From CAISIP01 sp963974265 (GTDB lineage Bacteria; Pseudomonadota; Gammaproteobacteria; Burkholderiales; Burkholderiaceae_C): a stretch of 5,786 bases of DNA. This document shows, piece after piece, positions 1 through 5,786 of this stretch. Within the stretch, counting starts at the first letter, position 1; every line of letters begins with the position of its first letter. The notes under the pieces were generated by a model. That model was not told the DNA's origin, made no database searches, and saw nothing but the letters and a program-made list of their open reading frames with translations. The stretch covers positions 1-5,786 of the forward strand of contig CAXBDR010000288.1 of NCBI GenBank assembly GCA_963974265.1. The letters run 5' to 3'. The position numbers were made by a program, and so were the translations under genes.

Positions 1-97
1 TCTTGGCCTCGTTGGCGGCTTCGGCTGCCGCCCGCGCCTCCTGCGTCTCATTGAACATATTCGCGTTCTGGATCGCGATCACCGCCTGGTCGGCGAA
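1..97 (-). repeat. 97-bp direct repeat, copy in the downstream gene (end of last GAF and linker)
   Basis: This stretch aligns without gaps to 5093-5189 at 83 of 97 positions (counted by eye). It encodes FADQAVIAIQN, the end of the fourth GAF module, and the Ala/Glu-rich linker before the expected kinase core. Both copies have the same orientation and reading phase. The repeat may continue beyond the window into the kinase domain. Confidence 0.85.
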
Positions 98-3000
98 AGC
101 GCGCAGCAGCGCCAGCTCCTCGGCGGTGAAGCCGAAACCCGGATCCCGGGCCACGTCGATCATGCCGATCGCTTCACCCTTCCACATCAGCGGCGTGATG
201 GCGATGGAGAACGCACCACTGCCCTGTGCGATGCGCCGCAGCGCATCCGGCGCATCGGGATCATGGGCCGAATCGGCAAAACACACCTGTCTGCGCTGCG
301 CGACCACGAGCGGCGCAGAAGTCTGGTCCACCGGAAGCGGATACATGCTGCGCACGGTATCCGCGCTGGGCCCGCGGATCGCCGCGCAGCGCAGCTGTCC
401 GGCGTCGACCAGAAAGACGGCGACATCCCGGCACGGCATCAGATGGGCCGTACTCTCCAGAATGCGTTCGAACACCGGCGTCGGGTCGTCGATGGAGCTG
501 CTGATGACCTGCAGTACGTCCACGGTGGCACGCTGATGTTCCAGCGCCTCGGTGACCTCCCGGTTGCGCGCCTGCAGCTCATGGAACGTCGCCGTGTTGC
601 GGATCGCGATCACCGCCTGGTCGGCAAACGACTTGACAAGGCCGATTTCGCTTTCGGAGAAAGGGCGCATGTCCAGGTTCAGCGCGGCGATCGTGCCCAG
701 CACCCGGCCCTCGGAGGCCATCGCGGATGTCACCATCGCGGCGTTGTGGCCGACGACGCGCGCGGCGGCGCGCACGCTGCCCGGAACCCCGTCGCCATGC
801 AGGATGTCGGGCCAGTGGGAGGGCGCCCCGGTCAGGACCGTTCCGTCCATCGGACGCGGGAAGATCCGACGCAGCGCATCGACCGCCGCACCCCAGCCGG
901 CCCTCCAGTGCAGTTGGCCATCGTCGCCTGCGGCTGCGATCACCAGTTCGGCATCCGGCAACAATCGGTGCAGCGCGGCGCAGATGCTGTCGAACACCGG
1001 CTGGGCATCGGCGACCGATGTGCTGACGACACCCAGCACTTCGGTTGTCGCATGCTGGCGCTCCAGCGCCTCCTTGGTCTCTTGCACCAGGCGTGCGTTT
1101 TCCAAGGCGACGCCCATGCTGGCGGCGATGGTTTGCAGGAGCCGTAACTCGGTCTTGCCGTAGGCAAATTCGCGCTCATGGTTCTGTAGCGTGAACTGGC
1201 CGAGCACCCGGTCGCTGCCGATGATCGGCACCGTCACACTGGACAGGCACAGGTCGGTTCCCGGCGCGGGCTTGAGTCCCGCGGCTTCCTGCTCTGCGAG
1301 GCTGTTGACGACCTGAACGGTACGACGGTGCAACAGGTCGTCGTACCATTTTCCGTGAATCACGGCGCGTGGGGGCCTGTGGGGAATCGGCTTGCCATGC
1401 TCATAGTTGTAAAGCGTATGCAGCATGTCGCTGGCCTCGTCCCACCAAACCATGCTGACGTTGCCGGTGCGAAACTCCTCGCGCAGCTTGTCACCCACCA
1501 GGACCGCGATGGCCTGAAAGTCCAGCTCTCCCGCCACGCCGCGCTGGATCGCCGAGATCACCTCCAGTTCACTGACCCGGTCGTTCAAGGCAACGGTGCG
1601 TTCCTGCACCTTGGCCTCCAGCCCCTGGGCCCATTGCGTGTTGTCCAGCGCCACCGCCGCCTGCGACGCCAGCATCGCCAGCAGGTCCTGGTCGGATGCA
1701 TGGAAGCGGCCGAAGGCGCCATCGATGTCGGCGTACAGAACGGCCAGCAACCGATCCTGCACGACCAGCGGCAGCACCAGGCAGGAGCGCTGGTCCACCG
1801 GCTCGGCACCTTCCGGGCCGTGGCGCAGACGTGCCACCCGGATCTCCGCTGCCTCGCGCAGCCAGGGCGTGACGGCCTTCAGCAACGCCGCGGCGCCTTC
1901 ACCCCGGGGCAGCAGCGCGCTGCCCATGGCCATCGTGCCTTCGGCCTGACGCACCAGCATCACCCGCTGGGCGCCGGAGAGTTCGGCAACCTCCTCGACC
2001 AGGAACTCCTGCAGCGCATCCGCGCTGCGCAGCGTGTTCAGCCGGACCCCGGTATCCACCAGGCGCCTGAACGTTTCACCGGTGCTGCTGTCGATCGCCA
2101 GGTGCGCCAGGCGCTCGGCCGGGGCGAGTCCGCGCCGCGCGGACTCGGACAACCATTCGCGCACGATGTCCCGGTTCGCCGACACCTTGTTGAGGAAGCT
2201 GCGGCGCAGGCCTTCGTCGCGGATGTTGCGCACACCCTCCAGCAGCAGCGCATAAGCCCGCTGCAGCGCCTTCCATGCCAGTTCAAGCTGGCCGTTGGCG
2301 CGCAGGGCGCGGGCATGCCACAACCAGATCGCCTGGCTCTGACCGAATTCGAGCCTTCCATAGGCCTGCGCCGCATGCCATCGCGCGACACGGCGGGTGG
2401 CGCGCAACGCGGCCGGCGCGTCACCCTTGCGCATCAACACACGGGCCAGCAGGATCTGCAGCGACATATGCCGGGGCTGGTTCTTCTGGTCATCTGCCAT
2501 CCGCAAGCCGTCACGTACCGCCTTGATGGCTGTGTCGCTGTCCCCTCGGGCCAGTGCCCATTCGGCGGACCCCATCATCCGGTCGGCGTGGCATTCACGG
2601 AAGTCAACCGAATCAACCAGCGCGGTATACGCCGGCCACTGCCGTTCGACCGCATCGAAATCGCCCAGTTCGATCAACCAACTGATCTCGGCGCCCCGGT
2701 GCAGGGCCAGAAAATACGTCAATCCGAGGCGCTCGGCCGCCTCCCCCACCGGTTGGCCGCGCCGGGTGGCCTGCCGATAGAGACCAAGCTCTGCCAGCGC
2801 CAGGCAATGACTGCCCAACGCAAGATTGCGCCCATGTACCTGTCCGGCACGCGCAAAGGCTGCGTCCGCCTGGCGCAGCAGTTCCATACGATCGGCGATG
2901 TCATTGCTGCTGAAACTCTGCACCAGCAGCGCATTGCCCAAGCCCCAGAAGTCACCTGCTTCACGTGCCAGCGTCACGGCCTGTCTTGCCGCTGCCTGCG

Positions 3001-3553
3001 AATCGGCCGGCTGCCCCAACCTGTCGTGGGCAAAGGCCGTGAGCCAGAAACTTCGGCCGCGACCGACCAGGTCACCGAGTATCGCGAAACGGTCGTGCGC
3101 TTCGCGCGCACTGACCAGCGCGGCTGCTTGCTGCCCGGCGCGCAGCTGCGCCTCGCCCAGACGCAGCAATCCGTGCGGGACCAAGGCCGCGTCGTGCGCC
3201 ATCCGGGCGCTGTGCAAGGCTTGCTGCGCCACTGGCACGGCCTCGTTGACCCGGCCACGGCGCATCAATACCAGCGCCTCGCTGTCCCGGGCCCGCGTGA
3301 CCATGACTGCATCGGGGCGCGCATCGGCCAATGTCCGCATCGACGCAGCCGTGTCCGCAGCTTCCGCCAGCCGGCCGTCGGCAACCAGGGACTCGACCTC
3401 CAACGCCATCAACTCCATCCGAATGGACGCCGCCAGCGGCCGACCCGCAAGCGCCTGCCGACAGCGCTCGATCGCCGCCACATGCTGGCCGTTCCAGGCC
3501 AGTGAGCGAATATGCTGCACCGTCGCTGCCATTGAAGTTGCGTTGTCCGCCAT
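1..3553 (-). CDS. TPR-like and multi-GAF sensor protein, probable hybrid histidine kinase (C-terminus outside window)
   Basis: One uninterrupted frame runs from ATG 3553-3551 to the left edge, giving 1184 complete codons with no stop. Residues about 10-470 are Ala/Leu-rich paired helices resembling TPR or MalT-like repeats; the clearest units are near 85-118, 122-158, 166-200, 325-355, 362-396 and 405-440. Four GAF-type modules follow at about 490-640, 658-826, 828-992 and 1000-1172. They are joined by helical linkers such as EALERQHATTEVL, and the last two end in FADQAVIAI. The visible part ends in EARAAAEAANEAK, which in the neighbouring kinase lies immediately before SSFLATMSHEIRTP, so a HisKA/HATPase core is expected just past position 1. 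No signal peptide or membrane helix is seen, so a cytosolic sensor is inferred, with the TPR-like part as a protein-binding or regulatory platform. The ATG was chosen because it sits one base after the upstream stop. An in-frame GTG at 3562 is possible but poorly spaced from the AGGA. No AAA or Ser/Thr kinase domain precedes the helical part. GAF content is confident; the kinase end is inferred. Confidence 0.92.
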   Translation of the reverse strand, partial: MADNATSMAATVQHIRSLAWNGQHVAAIERCRQALAGRPLAASIRMELMALEVESLVADGRLAEAADTAASMRTLADARPDAVMVTRARDSEALVLMRRGRVNEAVPVAQQALHSARMAHDAALVPHGLLRLGEAQLRAGQQAAALVSAREAHDRFAILGDLVGRGRSFWLTAFAHDRLGQPADSQAAARQAVTLAREAGDFWGLGNALLVQSFSSNDIADRMELLRQADAAFARAGQVHGRNLALGSHCLALAELGLYRQATRRGQPVGEAAERLGLTYFLALHRGAEISWLIELGDFDAVERQWPAYTALVDSVDFRECHADRMMGSAEWALARGDSDTAIKAVRDGLRMADDQKNQPRHMSLQILLARVLMRKGDAPAALRATRRVARWHAAQAYGRLEFGQSQAIWLWHARALRANGQLELAWKALQRAYALLLEGVRNIRDEGLRRSFLNKVSANRDIVREWLSESARRGLAPAERLAHLAIDSSTGETFRRLVDTGVRLNTLRSADALQEFLVEEVAELSGAQRVMLVRQAEGTMAMGSALLPRGEGAAALLKAVTPWLREAAEIRVARLRHGPEGAEPVDQRSCLVLPLVVQDRLLAVLYADIDGAFGRFHASDQDLLAMLASQAAVALDNTQWAQGLEAKVQERTVALNDRVSELEVISAIQRGVAGELDFQAIAVLVGDKLREEFRTGNVSMVWWDEASDMLHTLYNYEHGKPIPHRPPRAVIHGKWYDDLLHRRTVQVVNSLAEQEAAGLKPAPGTDLCLSSVTVPIIGSDRVLGQFTLQNHEREFAYGKTELRLLQTIAASMGVALENARLVQETKEALERQHATTEVLGVVSTSVADAQPVFDSICAALHRLLPDAELVIAAAGDDGQLHWRAGWGAAVDALRRIFPRPMDGTVLTGAPSHWPDILHGDGVPGSVRAAARVVGHNAAMVTSAMASEGRVLGTIAALNLDMRPFSESEIGLVKSFADQAVIAIRNTATFHELQARNREVTEALEHQRATVDVLQVISSSIDDPTPVFERILESTAHLMPCRDVAVFLVDAGQLRCAAIRGPSADTVRSMYPLPVDQTSAPLVVAQRRQVCFADSAHDPDAPDALRRIAQGSGAFSIAITPLMWKGEAIGMIDVARDPGFGFTAEELALLRAFADQAVIAIQNANMFNETQEARAAAEAANEAK
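602..625 (-). repeat. 24-bp core repeat at the end of the third GAF module
   Basis: This is a perfect copy of a 24-bp sequence also found at 71-94, 5163-5186 and 5682-5705. It starts with the palindrome GATCGCGATC and encodes ADQAVIAI on the minus strand. It marks the C-terminal helix of a GAF module. Confidence 0.85.
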
Positions 3554-3570
3554 GTCAGCCACCCGTCCTG
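3551..3570 (-). promoter_or_regulatory. Stop/start junction with weak ribosome-binding site; probable translational coupling
   Basis: Read on the minus strand, the upstream stop TGA (3557-3555) is followed by a single C and then the downstream ATG (3553-3551). An AGGA lies at 3569-3566, 12 nt before the ATG, and a G-rich GGGTGG at 3564-3559 lies 5 nt before it. Neither is a strong Shine-Dalgarno, which fits re-initiation by ribosomes finishing the upstream gene. There is no room for a promoter or terminator between the genes. Coupling is inferred from spacing. Confidence 0.6.
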
Positions 3571-5786
3571 GCTGTCGCAGCCAGCAGGGCCTCTACCAGC
3601 GCCCCCACACGGATCGGCTTGGTCACGTAGTCATCCATGCCCGCGGCCAGACAGGCCTCGCGGTCCCCTTGCATTGCGTTGGCGGTCATCGCGATGATGC
3701 GCGGGCGCTTGTCGGTCGTCAGCTGCGCCGAGATGCGGCGAGATGCCTCCAGCCCGTCCATCTCCGGCATCTGCACGTCCATCAACACCACGTCGTAGCG
3801 CTGACGCGCCACCGATTCGACCGCCTCCACCCCATTGCTGGCCAGGTCGGCCCGATACCCCATCTGCTGCAGCAGCCGCAGCGCCAGCTTCTGGTTCACC
3901 ACGTTGTCCTCGGCCAGCAGGATGCGCAGCGGATGGCGCTCGGCCAGGCCGGCGTCGATTTTCGGCTTGACCGGCGCCGCTGCGGGTTTGACGGCATCGT
4001 CGTCACCCACGATGCCCACCAGCGTGTCGAACAATTGCGACTGGCGCAGCGGCTTGCCCACGTAGGCGGTGAACAGGCCTTCGGTGTCGCCCGCTTCGCG
4101 CCGGCCCAGCGAACTGAACAGCACCAGCGGCAACGTGGGACGCACGGCCTTCATCTTGGCGGCCAGCGTCAGCCCGTCCATCTCGGGCATGTGCATGTCG
4201 AGCACGGCCAGGTCGAAGGATTCTCCCTTGTCCAGCCAGGCCAGCGCCTTGGTCGCAGATTCGGTGTCCTTGACCACCATGCCCCACTTGCCGGCCTGCA
4301 ACGCCAGCACCTTGCGGTTGGTCGCGTTGTCGTCCACCACCAGCATGCGTTTGCCCGCCAGTGCCGGCTGCTGGCCGAGGAAGTCGTGCCTGCGCGTGCT
4401 GGGCGACTCGGCAACCGCACCGACGATGCTGAAGGCAAACGTCGAGCCGTGGCCCAGGCCGGCACTTTTCGCCACCATGGTGCCGCCCATCAACTCGGCC
4501 AGCCGCTTGCTGATCGCCAGGCCGAGACCGGTGCCACCGTATTTGCGCGTCGTCGACGAGTCGGCCTGCGAGAACGACTGGAACAGCCGCGCCATGCCCT
4601 GCTCGGACAGGCCGATGCCGGTGTCGCGGATCGAGAAGGTCAGCTCGACGCCAGCCTCGACCGGCTTGGCACTGACCGTCAGCACCACCTCGCCCTCATC
4701 CGTGAACTTCACCGCATTGGCCAGCAGGTTCAGCAGCACCTGGCGCAGGCGCGTGACGTCCCCGTTCACCGCTGCGGGCACGTCGCCCTCGAACAGATAG
4801 GCCAGGTCCAGGTGCTTTTCGGCCGCACGGGAACTGATCAGGTCCAGCGCCGACTCCACGCATTCGCGCACATCGAACGGATGCGCCTCGATGTCCATGC
4901 GCCCGGCCTCGATCTTGGAGAAGTCCAGGATGTCGTTGATGATGGTCAGCAGCGCATCACCCGAATCACGGATCGTCGCGGCGAAGTCACGCTGCTCGTC
5001 ATTGAGCGGCGTATCGAGCAGCAGCCCGCTCATGCCGATGACCGCGTTCATCGGCGTGCGGATCTCGTGGCTCATCGTGGCCAGGAAGCTGCTCTTGGCC
5101 TCGTTGGCGGCCTCGGCCGCGGCGCGCGCCTCCAGGGCGTCGTTGAACAGGCGCGTGTTCTGGATCGCGATCACCGCCTGGTCGGCGAAGGTCCGGAGCA
5201 GGTCGAACTGGTGCTCGGAGAAGGTGCCCGGCTGGCTGCGCGTCACGCTGACAACCCCCACCGGCTTGCCATCGTGGAGCAGCGGCACCAGGACCTGGCT
5301 GCGCCAGCCGCGGTTGCGCGCGAGATTGCGCAGGCCCTCGGACATGCCACCGTCCGTTTCCGCATCTTCGATGATGTGGGGCTTTCCAGTGATCAGCGGC
5401 TGGTAGGCCGAATCCGAACTCAGTGGGGTCGGGAAGAAGCCGCGCAATATGCGGTCGGCCTCCTCGCTGGTCCGGGTGTAGGCCGCAAGGTGAACCTGGT
5501 CGCCCGCCAAGCGCAGCAAGGTCGACGAAAAGCCGCCGATCAGCCTGCAGGCGCTGTTCACGATGGCGTCCAGGACCGGCTGCACGTCGTCGGGCGAACC
5601 TGCGATGACGTTCAGTATCTCTGCGGTGGCGGTCTGGCGCTCCAGCGCCTCCTGCGTCTCGTTGAACAGGCGCACGTTCTCGATCGCGATCACCGCCTGG
5701 TCGGCAAAGGTCTCGACCAGCGCGATCTGGCGCGGCGTGAACGCCTCGACATGGTGGCGCCAAAGCGCAAACACGCCGATCGGCTT
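3555..5786 (-). CDS. GAF-domain hybrid sensor histidine kinase with two receiver domains (N-terminus outside window)
   Basis: The frame is open from the window edge to a TGA at 3557-3555, giving 743 visible residues; the true start lies beyond 5786. Counting from the edge, residues 1-44 are the end of a GAF domain, about 50-214 a complete GAF, and 213-231 an Ala/Glu-rich helical linker. HisKA follows with motif MSHEIRTP (phosphoacceptor His240, codon 5069-5067). HATPase_c is about 340-456, with an N box (NLLANAVKFT), G1 (DTGIGL) and G2 (GGTGLGL). REC1 (about 479-594) has DD485-486, phosphoacceptor Asp530 and Lys578. REC2 (about 620-737) has ED626-627, Asp670, Thr701 and Lys723. A Pro/Ala/Lys linker separates the receivers. 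All residues needed for ATP binding, autophosphorylation and phosphotransfer are present. No membrane segment is visible, so the seen part is cytosolic. By family knowledge it should autophosphorylate on His and pass phosphate to its receivers. There is no HPt domain, so relay onward needs a separate partner. The GAF ligand is unknown. The kinase call is near certain; the signal and target are not. Confidence 0.96.
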   Translation of the reverse strand, partial: KPIGVFALWRHHVEAFTPRQIALVETFADQAVIAIENVRLFNETQEALERQTATAEILNVIAGSPDDVQPVLDAIVNSACRLIGGFSSTLLRLAGDQVHLAAYTRTSEEADRILRGFFPTPLSSDSAYQPLITGKPHIIEDAETDGGMSEGLRNLARNRGWRSQVLVPLLHDGKPVGVVSVTRSQPGTFSEHQFDLLRTFADQAVIAIQNTRLFNDALEARAAAEAANEAKSSFLATMSHEIRTPMNAVIGMSGLLLDTPLNDEQRDFAATIRDSGDALLTIINDILDFSKIEAGRMDIEAHPFDVRECVESALDLISSRAAEKHLDLAYLFEGDVPAAVNGDVTRLRQVLLNLLANAVKFTDEGEVVLTVSAKPVEAGVELTFSIRDTGIGLSEQGMARLFQSFSQADSSTTRKYGGTGLGLAISKRLAELMGGTMVAKSAGLGHGSTFAFSIVGAVAESPSTRRHDFLGQQPALAGKRMLVVDDNATNRKVLALQAGKWGMVVKDTESATKALAWLDKGESFDLAVLDMHMPEMDGLTLAAKMKAVRPTLPLVLFSSLGRREAGDTEGLFTAYVGKPLRQSQLFDTLVGIVGDDDAVKPAAAPVKPKIDAGLAERHPLRILLAEDNVVNQKLALRLLQQMGYRADLASNGVEAVESVARQRYDVVLMDVQMPEMDGLEASRRISAQLTTDKRPRIIAMTANAMQGDREACLAAGMDDYVTKPIRVGALVEALLAATARTGG
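5093..5189 (-). repeat. 97-bp direct repeat, copy in the upstream gene (end of GAF and linker to HisKA)
   Basis: This is the partner of the repeat at 1-97, about 86 % identical with no gaps. It encodes FADQAVIAIQN and EARAAAEAANEAK, directly followed by the HisKA domain. Identity is highest in the last 30 bases on the GAF side and at the first 19 bases on the kinase side. Confidence 0.85.
5682..5705 (-). repeat. 24-bp core repeat at the end of the partial GAF module
   Basis: This is a perfect copy of the same 24-bp core, encoding ADQAVIAI at the end of the partial GAF domain near the right edge. It lies 519 bp from the copy at 5163, a spacing of 173 codons that gives the length of one GAF module plus linker in this protein. 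The spacing between copies at 71 and 602 is 531 bp, or 177 codons. Confidence 0.85.

Noticed and set aside
3..1163. Several plus-strand open frames near the left edge (3-536, 263-1147, 552-1163)
   Set aside because: They overlap one another in different frames and lie opposite the third and fourth GAF modules. No domain signal or convincing ribosome-binding site was seen.
1328..3505. A 725-codon plus-strand open frame opposite the downstream gene
   Set aside because: It is antisense to a continuous minus-strand frame with clear GAF and TPR-like content. Its translation is rich in His, Arg, Gln and Pro and shows no recognisable domain. Long antisense frames are common in GC-rich genes.
3545..3570. 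The two frames as one protein broken by a frameshift
   Set aside because: The upstream protein ends naturally just after a complete receiver domain, and the downstream frame begins with an ATG and a new N-terminal helical domain. Nothing is missing at the junction.
4069..4800. A 243-codon plus-strand open frame opposite the kinase and REC1 domains
   Set aside because: The minus strand here encodes the canonical HATPase_c and REC motifs. The plus-strand product is Ser/Arg/Pro-rich without recognisable features.
71..5705. Palindrome GATCGCGATC present four times, resembling an iterated regulatory or methylation site
   Set aside because: Every copy falls inside the conserved ADQAVIAI coding motif in the same phase (ATC GCG ATC for Ile-Ala-Ile), so it is explained by coding repetition rather than a scattered DNA signal.
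1..5705. Possible CRISPR-like or tandem repeat array
   Set aside because: The repeats are hundreds to thousands of bases apart, lie within coding domains and have no regular short spacers.

Overview
The window holds two large, co-directional minus-strand genes and almost nothing else. Both encode multi-domain GAF-type hybrid histidine kinases, and both run off the window: the upstream gene loses its N-terminus at the right edge and the downstream gene loses its C-terminus at the left edge. The high GC content, strong G/C preference at third codon positions and the style of the multi-GAF hybrid kinases suggest a GC-rich proteobacterium. Xanthomonadaceae/Lysobacteraceae or Burkholderiales are plausible, but no marker in the window fixes the taxon.

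Right part (5786 to 3555, minus strand): the end of one GAF domain, one complete GAF domain, a HisKA dimerisation/phosphoacceptor domain, an HATPase_c ATP-binding domain and two receiver (REC) domains. All the classical catalytic motifs are visible. The protein stops soon after the second receiver and has no HPt domain.

Left part (3553 to 1, minus strand): the second gene starts one base after the stop of the first (TGA-C-ATG), so the pair is almost certainly one transcript and may be translationally coupled. Its visible 1184 residues are an alpha-helical, TPR-like solenoid of about 470 residues followed by four GAF-type modules. The reading frame then enters the same Ala/Glu-rich linker that precedes the kinase core of the first protein, so a kinase core is expected just outside the window.

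The two proteins share the module that joins GAF domains and leads into the kinase. At DNA level this appears as a 97-bp direct repeat (about 86 % identical, same reading phase) and as four perfect copies of a 24-bp core. The likely picture is two paralogous soluble sensors, built by duplication and shuffling of GAF modules, that feed one phosphorelay. The input signals are not identifiable from sequence. There is no intergenic space over 1 bp and no RNA gene, mobile element or CRISPR array. The long plus-strand open frames are antisense shadows of these two genes.
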